Origin: Paramecium sonneborni
Lineage: Eukaryota; Ciliophora; Oligohymenophorea; Peniculida; Parameciidae
Length of the DNA stretch: 64,000 bases
Direction: 5' to 3'
NCBI GenBank assembly: GCA_905182985.1
Contig: CAJJDN010000121.1
Span: forward strand, 266,114 to 330,113
The position numbers and the translations under genes are program-made. The notes under the pieces were generated by a model. It did not search any database. It was not told the origin of the DNA and saw only the letters and a list, made by a program, of their open reading frames with translations. Shown one piece after another: positions 39,501 through 51,971 of the stretch (its first letter is position 1; every line of letters begins with the position of its first letter).

Positions 39501-41126
39501 TTATTGTAACAAGATATACAATAATAAATTATAATGCTTAATATACAGAAAAATCAATAACAAAGAGTTAATTAGATAAATATTTAACATTTCCGAATTC
39601 AAATTTAAATTTAGGATTTGATGACGTTTAATAGAATTAAGCAGCAATTTTAAATAGATTGACTTTATAAGATTTCTTAGCTGAATATTATGATTTTTAC
39701 ATTTACATAAAAACTGATATAGGAGAATTGTATAATATTACAATGAGATAAGCATTAAGTATTTTAATCAATTATTAATATACTTTTAAAGCTGCCTATA
39801 AATATGATGGAAAAACTGTCTCTGATTCACCTTATATTTTCTATTCTTATAGAAATCTATTAACTTTATATAATGCTTTTGATTTATTAAATCAAGATTT
39901 ATATCTCTAAACTAATCTAAGAATCTTATTAGATATTTCTAAAGAATTAACATTATTTTATCCATTTCTTATTTTGCAAGTATTATTTTTGGCCTTAGAG
40001 ATTTATTGCTAATATGAAAATGAATAATACTTAAATAAGTTTTTTCTTCTTCTTCTCTATTGTGATTCATAAGTAATTTTATAAGAATCAAAGCGTCTAA
40101 CCAAAATTGTTGAATTATATCAAATGAATTCAGAATAAATTTTATCTTATTAATTTAAAATTGAAGTTAAAGAAGATGAAATAGCAGATTATAGAGAAAA
40201 ATCGAACATCTCATCTCTAAAATCCTTTTAAAGATAACGAACTACTAAATAAACTATTGGAAATAGATATATTATACTTATATTTTAAACGTTTATTCTT
40301 ATATCTTTTGGGCTATTAAAATATTTTGTAATGCAAAATTATCTAATTAAATATAAGCCAACTTGTGAATTTTATTTGTAAATGTCTTATCTTGGAACAA
40401 ACATTCCAACAATATATGCTATGAGAGAGGTTTTATATTATAGATGGAGATACCCTTTTTATAAAAATGAAGAATTATCTTAAATTTTATTTCAGATTGA
40501 AAAAAGTTTAGAACAAATCTAAAATATTACTACCTATTTGCAGTAGATTTAAATGTAATTATAAATTTGATTTAGGGATTAATACATTTTAAGTTAAAAT
40601 TTCAATTAATATTTAGAAGAGCTTAGTAATAATAATTTATGTGAAATGATATCTTTAGATTTAATTGAAAGAAGCAAGGATTTTTGTTTTTAGACTTTAG
40701 GAGGAAGTCTTTAAGGAGGTTTGCAAGGAGCTTTAGTTTTTATATATTCAAGCATAAAGAATGAAAAATAAAAAAATTAATTTCTCAACAAAACTGAAAA
40801 CACCGTAAATGAATTAGAAGGAGTATTTATTATAACTGAAATAATAAAACAAGCCAACTTAGCTTTTAAAGTTGATTTCTTATCGTAGGCTTAATTAGTT
40901 TAAGATAGTTTCATAGTAACTAAATAATTAAATTTAGATTATTTCGATTATTTATTTGATTTTCTTGATGGCTACTGTAATAATAGTTTTCACTCTTATT
41001 CATCCTTATTTAAAAAAACAACTTTACTATTCAAGAAGATACTTATTCTTAATTCCTTAAGTAATTCTTTATGGAGATGATGCTTTTGAAAGACAAATGA
41101 AATTATTAATGAATATTTAATTTTGA
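36579..41126 (+). CDS. Large multi-pass membrane protein with PAS-like domain (family copy A)
   Basis: A 1493-residue protein with introns 37656-37678, 40555-40575 and 40916-40937. Residues about 25-290 contain five to seven hydrophobic helices (SLIYFFGLLGALIPFSYAIV first). A long cytoplasmic helical region follows (FAYAELCNDFLQAIRVLNQ). Next is a PAS-like segment (IALIVDSNLYIVGLTKGFLD). A second membrane part holds a big extracellular loop (YLTFPNSNLNLGFDDV). The last helix and a conserved tail end the protein, KKQLYYSRRYLFLIPQ then GDDAFERQMK. The outline is that of a membrane sensor. No kinase, cyclase or channel domain is visible. The family looks ciliate-specific to me; this window holds two full copies and one remnant. 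Confidence 0.85.
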
Positions 41127-41981
41127 TGATATTATTTTTTTGATTATTAATACATCAAATTTATAATTTAACTACAATATATAAAAGAATTATTGAAAAA
41201 TTATGAATATTTCCTTCAATTTATTAGAATAGTTATATTTAAATTGAGTAATTTCTAAGATTGTTAATAATAATTATGTAAAAAGCAATGGCATCATCTC
41301 TAGATATACTATAAAGAATAAAATGAATTTAAAAGAAGTTATTTTAGAAAGATAATAATTCCAATAGTTTATTTGTAAAAAAATTAATCTTTCAAGGGTA
41401 TGAATTAGAAACAAATATAAATAATCTGTGAATAGTGTATAATTAAACAATATTTCATTTTTAGTTCAGATGTTGTTATTATTTTTATAACCTCAACACA
41501 AATCTTGGCATATATTGTGATTTCTTTTAAATTACTAATACAGGATGATGATATTCAGATTGATTGAGAATGCTAAAGGCAGATGAATTTTATAGGGAAA
41601 TAATCGAAGCCTTTAAGGGTGCTTAATTTTTATGGTTAAAATCTCTTAAAGATTGAGATGACGGTTATCCTTAAGGTTTCTTAGGTTATGATTGTATATT
41701 TCTGATTTTTGCTATAATTCTTTCTGGTCTAGTCTATGATCTTGTTTAAGTTTTGAATCTAAATTAAGTAGAAGTCTTAGAAGTCGAAAGAAAACTGATA
41801 GTATTTAATCTAGTTGAAATTTCAGTTTTCTATTTTTTCAATCTTTCTGTAATAGTCCTTTATAATATTTTTTTGATTTCACTTTCATAATCATCATCAT
41901 ATTATGGTTAATCGTCATAACAAATATTGAGAAGAGATTCGATTGCATTCCGTTCAATTAATTAATTATACATAAATATTT
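41127..41981. other. Gene-poor stretch
   Basis: Only short frames occur (for example one reading KNKMNLKEVILERQQFQQFI near 41310-41400), with no recognisable motif and several TGA stops. It may hold a fully decayed gene. Confidence 0.4.
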
Positions 41982-43672
41982 ATGTTCAATATTCAAAATT
42001 CTCCTAATCCTAGTGAGATAGGTTAAAGTTAAAATTTTCAGTTGTAAGCACCCTGTTTAACACATTAAGGCTAAAGTATAACAAATTTCTGTAAATAATC
42101 TGCCTGTTTAATGCCTCTCTGTCCATGGTGTATACCTTCACATATGGATTATCATAAATAAAAAGGATAATATGGAGAGTTAGTTACAGTAGATTAGATG
42201 CATGAAGAAACATTAGAATTGATAAATACTTAATTAACAAATTTGAATTAAGCTATATAGTTATTATAGTAATTCAAAGATTCAAAAACAGATGCGCATG
42301 GATAATTACATACAAAGCTTAGCAATGCAAAATAAAGGGTTTAACAAATAGTAGATTAATTTTTTGAAGAATTGCTAAACGAATTGGATTAAGTCACAAA
42401 GACAGATAGAACAAATTTAGATGTTGAATTATAATAAATGGAAAGATCGTTAAATTTAAAAATTCAAGAATTTTAAGGGATTGATTAAAAATTAAAGACC
42501 TCATAGTATTTAAAATAAATTATCCAATTATAAACAACTAACTTCCTTTAATAAGCTTAATAATAACGAATAGAATGTGAAGCATTTATTGAAGAAGTTT
42601 CAAAACATACATTAGATATTTAAATAGATGAATAAGAATTATACTTTTTGAGGATTCAATTAGGATAGTATGCATCAATAAAAAATGCAGAATATTATAA
42701 AAATTAATAAATTTAACCTTCTTCTTCAATACCTAAAAGTACAACATACAACCATCCTTATTTAACAAGTGAAATTTAATCAGCAAAAGTAGAACAATCA
42801 CCATAAAAAAGATTGGTATAGCAATGTAAAAAATAATATTAAGTAATTTAGTTTAGTAAGTTGGAATATCTAATTTTACAATAAATTTACCAGACTTTTA
42901 TGATTCTCTTTGTAGTTAAAAATACTTACATTATTTTACTGATAAATCTATATTTTTTTAAAATTTGGAATGGGTTTAGAATCCAAGATGGTAAGAAATC
43001 AGATTGAATTGTTAAGTACCATTAAAAAGTTCTACTGCACGTTCATAATAAGGAAATATCTTTGTAATAGGAGGTTACATAGGAAATTAGTAAAGTCCAT
43101 AAATATTTCAATTAGATTTGAAATAATAAACTCTAATATAAACAGATAAATTATAATAACCTCGACATTCTTCAGCTGCAATATTCTTTTAAAATAAGTT
43201 ATATGTTCTTGGAGGGTAAAATCAAAGTCAAGATTTAAATACTATAGAGAGTATAGAATTTGCATTAAATAAATCAAGAACTGAAATTGAAACTAGAGTT
43301 AATTTACCAAGAATGAATTATGGAGGTGTTAATTTATCAGTTTGCACTTTTCGATAATATATTATTAAAGCAACTCCATTAGAATTATTTGATACTAAAT
43401 TATTGAAATGGACATAACTAAATATTAATATAAATAGGGGAGTTGGAATGGTAGCTATAAATAATTCAAATGTATTAATATTTGGAAATGGACAATATTA
43501 ACTTTTAAAAATGGTTGATTAACAAAATTTATCTTTTACGACAGAGAATTTATAAAATCCTCCTTAGATTGGTCAAATATAGAATGGTAGTTTGATTCAT
43601 TAAGGCAAGATTTATGCTATAACAAATAGCTGTAATTTCATTATTGGAACACCCGAAAAGTGGACATTATGA
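41982..43672 (+). CDS. B-box zinc finger, coiled-coil and kelch-repeat protein
   Basis: A 554-residue protein with one intron (42826-42851). Residues about 20-65 carry a B-box-like zinc site (CLTHQGQ...FCKQSACLMPLCPWC...HMDYH). Residues about 80-290 are coiled coil (EETLELINTQLTNLNQAIQ). Residues about 320-554 form a kelch beta-propeller with repeated GG strands (NIFVIGGYIGNQQ, KLYVLGGQNQSQ). The order B-box, coiled coil, propeller is that of TRIM-like proteins without a RING, so a ubiquitin-ligase function is not shown. Cytosolic scaffold by inference. Confidence 0.85.
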
Positions 43673-43715
43673 TAATTATAAATTTATCAGAAAATATATA
43701 TATTAAATATAAATA

Positions 43716-44411
43716 TCAATTAACAATTATTCTAGCTAAAGGTTAATAGAACTTATCTTTATCATATTTCCATCTTGTACTTATGTCAAAATATTTAATT
43801 GAAGTTTCACCAAATTCATAATTTTTTTATTCATCAAATAATTGTTAAAAATTTATTTTGCAATCTTTCATTCTAAATAAAGTTATATGAAATTTCTCTG
43901 CTCTAAACATTTTTGATTATTAATCAATCATTAAATTCATAGATTTTAAATCATCTGAATCAAAGATTTATGCTTATAAAAATTGTCTTATTATGAAATC
44001 TGAGACAGGTAGTAGAGGAGTTTCATCAACATTTAAATAAATGATATTTAAATCTTCATAAGGTCCTCTCTTTTAATATTTATTTTATTGATTTAATCGA
44101 TTTTGAAAACAACCTAAACCTTTGAGTCTTATTGAAACATTTTTTACATAGTTTTTTATGTTTTACTCATTATCTGAGAATATTTATTTAGCTTTATTTA
44201 TTTTTTCTTAATTCTATAATCCTAGCATTGATATAGTTATATGAAATAAAAATGGATTATTTGGATTCATTGATTAATCATAATTGTATTTTTTATGAAT
44301 TTCATCCATCAATTTCTAAAGTTTTCCTTAAGTAGGTTATAAAATCAAAGGTACGCTTACAAAATGAGTAAAAGTAGCCTAATTTTTCTGAATAAACCTT
44401 CTTTATTTCAT
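43716..44411 (-). CDS. 2H phosphoesterase of the ASCC1/AKAP7 type
   Basis: A 231-residue intronless protein. Both catalytic HxT/S motifs are present, FHITISMLGL near residue 65 and FHITLFRMK near residue 180. The N-terminal FTHFVSVPLI strand and the LKGLGCFQ strand are typical of the AKAP7/ASCC1 domain. The KH domain of animal ASCC1 is absent, so the AKAP7-NLS-like branch is equally possible. Enzymes of this fold hydrolyse 2',3'-cyclic or 2'-5' phosphodiester bonds in RNA or related nucleotides. The start ATG follows an in-frame TGA a short way upstream and gives MKQRRFIQKNQATFTHF, the family N-terminus. Confidence 0.88.
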
Positions 44412-45200
44412 TATATTGATAATAATTTATTAAAATAATTTAATCCATTCATTACATTTAATTCAATCGACCATTATCCCAATTCATACAACCAATCAAA
44501 TTTTTATATAAAATGATCATACTGATATTAATTTGTCAGATTTAATTAGACATTAAATTAAAATGAAGTCCTCTCTAATAAAATCCATTTGATTTATAGT
44601 GTAAATAATTCTAATTATAGATATGTTTATACATCCAAATCAAATTGATTATTACAATTAATTCATAAGCCACTAAAAGTGATCCTTTTTAATTTTTTTG
44701 CTTTCATTTCTTCTCAAAAAATCTCTTCAAACATTTATTATCAATATTATCAAGTTTATTAAGTCTTTCTTTATTAAAAATGTGCTTTTCAAATCTTTAT
44801 TTCCTTTATTATCAGTATAACTAACCATTTATATTACAGGAGCCAAATAATTATATGAAAATGAAGTTGGCAAACCTCTAGCCAATCTTTATTATTCAAA
44901 ATATATATATTGTTCACTTCCAATATGATATATCCAAACAGGAATCAAAAAGTTTTATTTATTTTCTAATATCAAATTCCCAATTAATTGTTTTAATTAA
45001 CATGTTTTCCATATGAATATAATGAAAATAAAAGAGTTAAAAATAATCTCATTTATCTTTTTTTTACAACATAATCTTATGATTAAAATAATCCTTTCAA
45101 GCATCTTAAATACACTTAAAATTTTGTGCCTTAAACATAAAAATATTTCATTTAATAAAATATATATATTAATTATTCATTACAATTTTAAGCATTCTTC
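44403..45200 (-). pseudogene. Decayed gene of unknown family
   Basis: Coding-like minus-strand pieces lie in successive frames. One reads FLIPVWIYHIGSEQYIYFEQ then ARGLPTSFSYNYLAP. The next reads KERLNKLDNIDNKCLKRFF. The last reads DLDVQTYLQLELFTLQIKW then YDHFIQKFDWLYELGQWSIE and ends just inside the neighbouring start. At least two frame changes and internal TGA codons cannot be removed by consensus introns. Most likely a dead gene, though a mis-sequenced real gene is possible. Confidence 0.5.
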
Positions 45201-45239
45201 TAATATTTTATCATTGTCAACATTTTCACTATGATAATA

Positions 45240-46293
45240 TCATAATTAATACAGAAATAATTCTTTTGCAATATCTAGATCTGAAAGAATATCTAATTTA
45301 TTTTTCATTTAAATTTTTAGAGACTTTTTATCTTTCAGAAATTTTGGATGTTTTTGATCAGCATAAAATATTATTAATGGAAAGTAAAAAGATTATTAAA
45401 ATTAATTTTGTAAGTTTTTATTTCTTTCTACAAGAGAATTTGCTGTTTTCCATTTTTTAATGAGATCTGCTAAATGTTTTTTCTTTCCTTAGAGAAGTTT
45501 TTATTTTCGAATCTTGAAAATAGATTTTTAACTTACAAGTTTTTCTTTTTATGTATCTCTATCTTAGAGTTTGATTTTTCCAGACAATTCTGAATAGACA
45601 TCTGATTTAACTTTTTTACCTTCTTTTCTCAATACTTTGGATGCAATCATTACATTCAAAGCATCATAAACTCTACGCTTAATATTTTATTCATCTTTAG
45701 ACTCTAATTTATTATTATCATACATTATCATAATCTAATAATCTACCTTCTTCTTTACTTAGCTCTTAAATTAATCTCTCTGCTACATCTTTATAGGAAG
45801 TAGATCTCAATTCAAACACTATTTCTTTGACCTTAATTGACAAGTGTCTAAGTCCTATGCTTAATTATTTGTCCATATATACCCTTTTGGCTTCTCATAG
45901 GTTAATTTTACTATTCATAATTATAAGTTCTTCGTTCAACTCTTTCTGATTGATATCTACTTATTTTAATTGAATTAGTTACCTTCTATATGGCTGCACT
46001 TTTTATGGCGTAGCAAATTGTAGATTCGAATTTTTGGAGGGTTTCCTTATTTCTTGTTTTGGGGATAATTATTCTGATTAACAATTTTCAAACATCATAG
46101 GTAGAACTTATTAATCGAATGGAAATTCACAATCACCTACATCCCAAGGTTTGACAATCTAAAAAGGACTATTTGGAAAAAGAAGATGCTTTTATGAGAT
46201 ATTGATGAACTAGGATTCTTCCAATATTTAAGAAGCATCAGGAATGATTGGAGGATCATATGATCTCGAGTTAACATTATCATTTGTTATCAT
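45240..46293 (-). CDS. DP-type transcription factor (E2F dimerisation partner)
   Basis: A 318-residue protein with introns 45960-45982, 45855-45882, 45712-45733 and 45513-45536. Residues about 130-200 form the winged-helix DNA-binding domain with the DP signature KGLRHLSIKVKEIV ... NIKRRVYDALNVMIASKVL. The dimerisation and DP-specific region follows (LQGKKKHLADLIKKWKTA, NSLVERN, then YFPLIIFYADQKH). The NIKRRVYDALNV box and LVERN/FPLII pair separate DP from E2F. DP pairs with E2F to control S-phase genes. The N-terminal 125 residues are Pro/Gln-rich and disordered. Introns had to be chosen to keep the conserved KGLRH and KDEQNIKRRVYD joins, and they do so cleanly. Confidence 0.9.
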
Positions 46294-46309
46294 TATAAAT
46301 TTGTTTAAT

Positions 46310-46900
46310 TTTACTTATTACCTATTCCCAAATCCTTCACTTAATTATATTGTTCGGATTTCTAAACAAATATATCACCTTCACATTCATATTCAAGCAA
46401 ATATTCATAGTTACATAATCTTATTAGAAAATCATCATTATTTCACCTTCACACTTTCTTTCAATTATATCATAAAATCTATCACTACTATATTATTTTG
46501 GTCTAGTGAATTCAGTAAAATCATATCTTAAAATATTACAAATGTTTATCTACTTGCAAATTTAGAATAGGATTTTTATGAAATATAATAATTTCATCTT
46601 CCTCCTAAAATATCTTTTTTTTTACAAGTTTCTTTTTATTGCAAAATATTTGCTGATTTTTTATTCTTTTATTTCAAATTTCAGGATCAGCTTCTCTGAA
46701 CAATATATTATATCTAAATCTTCTTATGGATCATCCTTTATAAAGCGAACTACTGTTCATCTGAGTTATTTTCTACAAAGGAATATAATATTATTGTAAA
46801 TATTACATAGAATCTAAAATATTCGTTTTTATTCTTACAAATTTCAAAAAAATTACTATGAGTTATATATTATTTTTATTAATATTTGAGCTTCTTTCGT
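46310..46900 (-). pseudogene. Possible gene remnant upstream of DP
   Basis: Minus-strand coding-like words appear in two frames: RYDFTEFTRPKQYSSDRFYD followed in another frame by LIRLCNYEYLLEYECEGDIF. No start codon and no consensus intron joins them, and TGA codons interrupt. This may be a decayed gene or an extension I could not model. Confidence 0.35.
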
Positions 46901-47976
46901 ATTTTGAACATCAAAGATTAAAAAGATTTTTATACTTAAATTATAAAACCTATTAATAAAATAACTAAATTGGGTATTGATATTGAATGAATTATGGTTA
47001 TTATTTATACTCTGATTAACATGATTAAAAGAATTAGGGTTAAAGTAATTATTATTTTTTAATATTTTAAATAGAATTTATATTTTGTTTTTAATATTGA
47101 ATGAAAATGTTATCAATATTAGGCTAGATTAAGGATTTATGATATTTATGACTTTTAATTGAATAACTATCAAAATTATTTAAATTATGAGGATTTTATC
47201 ATATTTTAATGATGGAAAGTTATTATTGTTTGTTTCCATAAAATTATTAATTTAATAATAATCAGTTAATACTTCACCTAAAATTTATCATTTTTTGCAT
47301 CTATCCTTTCGTCAAATAATGCTTTTTCATCAATAAATCAAAAAACTCACAAAGATAGATTTCATAAAATGAAATTGTGACATTTAATTTATTATACCCA
47401 ATCAACAATTTGTATATTTATTCTAAACTCCTTCTGCAAAATCAAAAATAGATGAAAACTCTCCATTAAAAATTAACCTGAATCATCAAGATCACTAATC
47501 ATTGAAATTGTTTTTATCCTTTTTTATTGTATGAAAAACATTTCTATTTATTAAATGTTGCCTCAATTATTAGATAGATAAGCATTACGTGCACTAATTC
47601 ATTACATAAAAATCTAGCGCATACTTTCTCAAATCCACTCATGTTTGAATTAATAAATCTAAATGTATAATTTATTTCACTTATGACACTTGCTATCCTT
47701 TCCTAATTCTTATTTTCCTAAATACCTCTATCGAAAGAGCAGAAATTGTAAATTTTGATCTATCTATTTCTTTTAAACTAAATTATATAAAAAAAGTTTC
47801 TTAAATTATATAATATAGAATTATTTTCTTACTTCTCTTCTCAATTCTATAATAAGTAAAACAGAAACAATCTATATTATTTATAAATTAGTTCAATTTT
47901 TCAAATAAAATTCACAACATCCTTATTCATTTATAAATAAGTTATTTATTATCGTATCTAATTCAATTGTATTTAT
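46901..47976. other. Gene-poor spacer
   Basis: Extremely A/T-rich, no recognisable frame, RNA or repeat on either strand. Confidence 0.5.
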
Positions 47977-49118
47977 AATAATATGATTAAATATTTTTTC
48001 GGTTCAATCAACTTTTTTAAAAAGCAAGCTATACAAGAGACAGCTAGAGCAACTTCAACTAAATTAGATTAGATTACAAAATAAGAATTAACTAGAGAAG
48101 ACATTGCCAATTTCGATTAGTTTTATACTAATTTTGTAAAAAGCATGGTGGTCAAAGAAAATGGAAGAAAAAAAGTTATACAATAAACTTTCACTCCAAA
48201 TATTTAATAAATATTGGAATCTAAAATTGGAAATGATTATTTGTAAATCAGCGCTTTTTTACAATTTCGAAGAGATTAATTAAGAGAAGAAGAAATTGTA
48301 TATTGCTTAAGTGAATTAATCAGAGCTAAATAATATATTCATTTGAAAAATTCAGATTATTTACAACACATTGATTCTTTAATTTCAGATAAGAAATTAT
48401 AGTTCACAAAAATTGAATGCATTCAATAAATACTTATTATCAATAAACAACTACAATTCTTATCAGTAGATTCTTTGAGATTGATTGCAAAGCAATTAAA
48501 CGAGGTTGGATAATATATAGAAAAAGAACTTGAAATAAATAAAGAAGAAGAACCATTAGAGATTTTAGCAGAAGCATTTATTTTAGCATCATAAGTTGAA
48601 TACAACCATACAATAACTTAGTCGCATCTTATTCATGTTAGAAAAATAATCAAAAGGCATTTTAAATTACTTAAATTTGATACTATAATGAGATATTTTA
48701 CCACAATAATAAAAGTATGTTTAAATAAATAATTTTTAGTATTAAAATAAGCTTTAGACAGAATTAGATTCAATATTAGACATAGAAGAGTTTTTTGGTG
48801 AAAATTATAATGTTTTAACTTTGGATAATTATTTGACAATAATTGAACATTTGGCTCTTATAAAGTATAAGAAGAGAAGCGAAGTCGTTGTTTAGTTTAC
48901 AAATAATATTAATTAATTTACATTAACAATCTAACAATTAACTTTGTTAGCCAAGAGTTTAGCAATTATGGAGATAAGATTGGATGAATTATGGAAAAGA
49001 ATAACTTAAGAATTTATATCTGCAATTTAATTGATTGATACTCATTTTTATTTAGGAGAGATAACATTAATATTTTAATCTTTATTAAAAATAAGTCCAT
49101 TAAGTCCAAAGGATCTAA
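47977..49118 (+). repeat. Duplicate contig end: 5' part of the next gene repeated by assembly
   Basis: This stretch, including an ATG at 47983 and an intron at 48715-48739, is repeated 1143 bases later with the same bases throughout as far as I compared. It stops in mid-codon run at 49118, immediately followed by the only ambiguous base of the window (n at 49119). An identical copy including an identical intron and antisense frames, broken exactly at an N, is the mark of two overlapping contig ends placed side by side. The gene is probably single copy. Confidence 0.9.
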
Positions 49119-49125
49119 NAATAAT

Positions 49126-51148
49126 ATGATTAAATATTTTTTCGGTTCAATCAACTTTTTTAAAAAGCAAGCTATACAAGAGACAGCTAGAGCAACTTCA
49201 ACTAAATTAGATTAGATTACAAAATAAGAATTAACTAGAGAAGACATTGCCAATTTCGATTAGTTTTATACTAATTTTGTAAAAAGCATGGTGGTCAAAG
49301 AAAATGGAAGAAAAAAAGTTATACAATAAACTTTCACTCCAAATATTTAATAAATATTGGAATCTAAAATTGGAAATGATTATTTGTAAATCAGCGCTTT
49401 TTTACAATTTCGAAGAGATTAATTAAGAGAAGAAGAAATTGTATATTGCTTAAGTGAATTAATCAGAGCTAAATAATATATTCATTTGAAAAATTCAGAT
49501 TATTTACAACACATTGATTCTTTAATTTCAGATAAGAAATTATAGTTCACAAAAATTGAATGCATTCAATAAATACTTATTATCAATAAACAACTACAAT
49601 TCTTATCAGTAGATTCTTTGAGATTGATTGCAAAGCAATTAAACGAGGTTGGATAATATATAGAAAAAGAACTTGAAATAAATAAAGAAGAAGAACCATT
49701 AGAGATTTTAGCAGAAGCATTTATTTTAGCATCATAAGTTGAATACAACCATACAATAACTTAGTCGCATCTTATTCATGTTAGAAAAATAATCAAAAGG
49801 CATTTTAAATTACTTAAATTTGATACTATAATGAGATATTTTACCACAATAATAAAAGTATGTTTAAATAAATAATTTTTAGTATTAAAATAAGCTTTAG
49901 ACAGAATTAGATTCAATATTAGACATAGAAGAGTTTTTTGGTGAAAATTATAATGTTTTAACTTTGGATAATTATTTGACAATAATTGAACATTTGGCTC
50001 TTATAAAGTATAAGAAGAGAAGCGAAGTCGTTGTTTAGTTTACAAATAATATTAATTAATTTACATTAACAATCTAACAATTAACTTTGTTAGCCAAGAG
50101 TTTAGCAATTATGGAGATAAGATTGGATGAATTATGGAAAAGAATAACTTAAGAATTTATATCTGCAATTTAATTGATTGATACTCATTTTTATTTAGGA
50201 GAGATAACATTAATATTTTAATCTTTATTAAAAATAAGTCCATTAAGTCCAAAGGATCTAACAACTATTTATAAAAGGATTTAGAATATTAGTATAGATG
50301 AATCATACACAATTAAATTTTAGATTCTGTATAATTTTAGTATTAAAGGTCATTTTAACTTTGATTTATTCTAAGATTTATGCAATTATGAGAAAAATAA
50401 TTTTTAGTTTAAATATCTAAATAGCTATAAATATGATAAATTAATAGAAGTTGTGAAGGTGATATTATATAATTCAATATTTTACAATTAACTAGATAGA
50501 TTGGATGAAAAAGTCGATATAGCAATATAAAAAGCTCTGGTGATTTTATGTAATAAGATGTACGAAGTTTTAAGTCATTCAAATTATGAATTGAAGAATA
50601 GTTTCTAAACATATTATGAATTATTTGTTGCAAGTTCATTGTTTTAAAAATATATAGAAAATTCAGATGGATTGTAAAATAGTTTGATTAATACAAAATT
50701 AGAGAATATTAGATAAGATTCTTAAAAAAAATTAGACCGTAAAATTTAAAGAAATTAATTTAATATTAAAGAGGCTCTTAAATTATTAGGATTTATTGAG
50801 TATTTTAAAGTGGATTATAAGGAAGAGGCATTGAAAGAGTTAGTAAGAATGATACAAGTAAAATTAATAGAATATGAATCAGATTTTGATGAATTGAATT
50901 TATTATTACATTAGTATAGAATATAGAATAAAGAAGTAATGTAAGAATTTTCGACATTAATATTGAGTAAATAAGCTGAATTAACATTTGAACAATTATA
51001 AAATTATAGCTATATATTAAAAAAAAGTGGGAATTAAAACTAGGATTTAGAAGTGGTAATTATTTAAAGATCATTGACAAGTAATTCATATCTTGGTGTA
51101 GTTGGTTTAGAAAAATAAAATTATGAAGTTATTTTTGTATTTAATTGA
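49126..51148 (+). CDS. Helical-repeat protein of unknown function, possibly mitochondrial
   Basis: A 665-residue protein with one intron (49858-49882). The N-terminus is basic and amphipathic (MIKYFFGSINFFKKQAIQ), compatible with a mitochondrial targeting sequence. The rest is alpha-helical with loosely repeated units (IVYCLSELIRAKQYIHLKN, LTLLAKSLAIMEIRLDELW, EALKLLGFIEYFKVDYKEEA). This resembles helical-array RNA-binding families such as FASTK/octotricopeptide proteins, but no RAP motif was recognised. The last 30 residues are beta-rich (SYLGVVGLEKQNYEVIFVFN). The complete reading should start at this copy; the upstream copy is truncated by the assembly gap. Confidence 0.75.
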
Positions 51149-51220
51149 TGAATGATTCATCAGTAATATAAAAAGTAAAATAGTGTTATTTTAAAAATTA
51201 ACATCATTTTATAAAATAAT

Positions 51221-51942
51221 ATGTCATTGAAATTGTATATTGATTGGTTATCCTAACCATCAAGATTTGTTTCTATTGTGTTAAACATCTTAAAAGTTCC
51301 ACATGAAGTAGTAGAGATAAGAATAGCAGAAGGAAAACAGCGAACTCCAGAATATGCAAAAATAAATCCATACAGAAAAGGTATATATGATAAGATTAAT
51401 CATTTATCTTAGTTCCTGCTATTGTTGATAAGGATGGGTTTTAACTTGCTGAGAGTCATGCAATAATTAAATACATTATAAAATCAAGGAATATAAAGAC
51501 TAATTTATATCCTGAAGATCCATAATAATCAGGAAAGATTGATGAATATTTAGATTATCATCATACAGGTACAAGAAAGTTAGCATAATACTTTTTTAAT
51601 TTGATGGTGGCTCCAAAATTAGGAATAGAAACTACTGTTAATTTAGAGTAAGCTAAAAAGGAAGCTTTATTAGCATTGAAATTTTTAGAAACAAGTACAT
51701 AAGCCATTATATAAATTATAGAATTTTCAACATAAGATTATATTTGTGGAAAAGAAATAAGTTTAGCTGATATAAGTGCTTATTGTGAAATAATGTAATT
51801 ACATATGGTAAATTGGGATTTTTCTAAATATCCAAATATTTTAAATTGGATGTAAAGAGTTACATAAATAAAAGAAGTTAATGAAGGACATGAAGTATTA
51901 TAAAAGATAGTTCAGAAGATAAGAAGTAAACCTAAATTATGA
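51221..51942 (+). CDS. Glutathione S-transferase, theta-like
   Basis: A 229-residue protein, full GST length, with one 32-nt intron (51381-51412). The N-terminal thioredoxin fold reads LYIDWLSQPSRFVSIVLNIL, then KINPYRKVPAIVDKDGF and LAESHAIIKYI, where the Glu-Ser pair binds the gamma-glutamyl part of glutathione. The C-terminal helical domain includes ICGKEISLADISAYCEIMQL with the conserved N-capping Asp. The catalytic residue would be a Ser near SQPSR, as in theta-class enzymes. It conjugates glutathione to electrophiles in the cytosol. It converges on the pseudoprotease with 29 bp between stops. Confidence 0.93.
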
Positions 51943-51971
51943 TATTTTTATTATTCATATATCATTAATAA

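Noticed and set aside
45960..46293. Separate gene upstream of DP, or DP starting at the internal ATG near 45875
   Set aside because: A 28-nt intron (45855-45882) joins the upstream frame to the conserved KGLRH block exactly as in other DP proteins, so the internal ATG lies inside the intron.
47983..49118. A real tandem gene duplication
   Set aside because: The copies show no difference, including the intron, and the boundary is the only N in the window, which fits overlapping contig ends better than biology.
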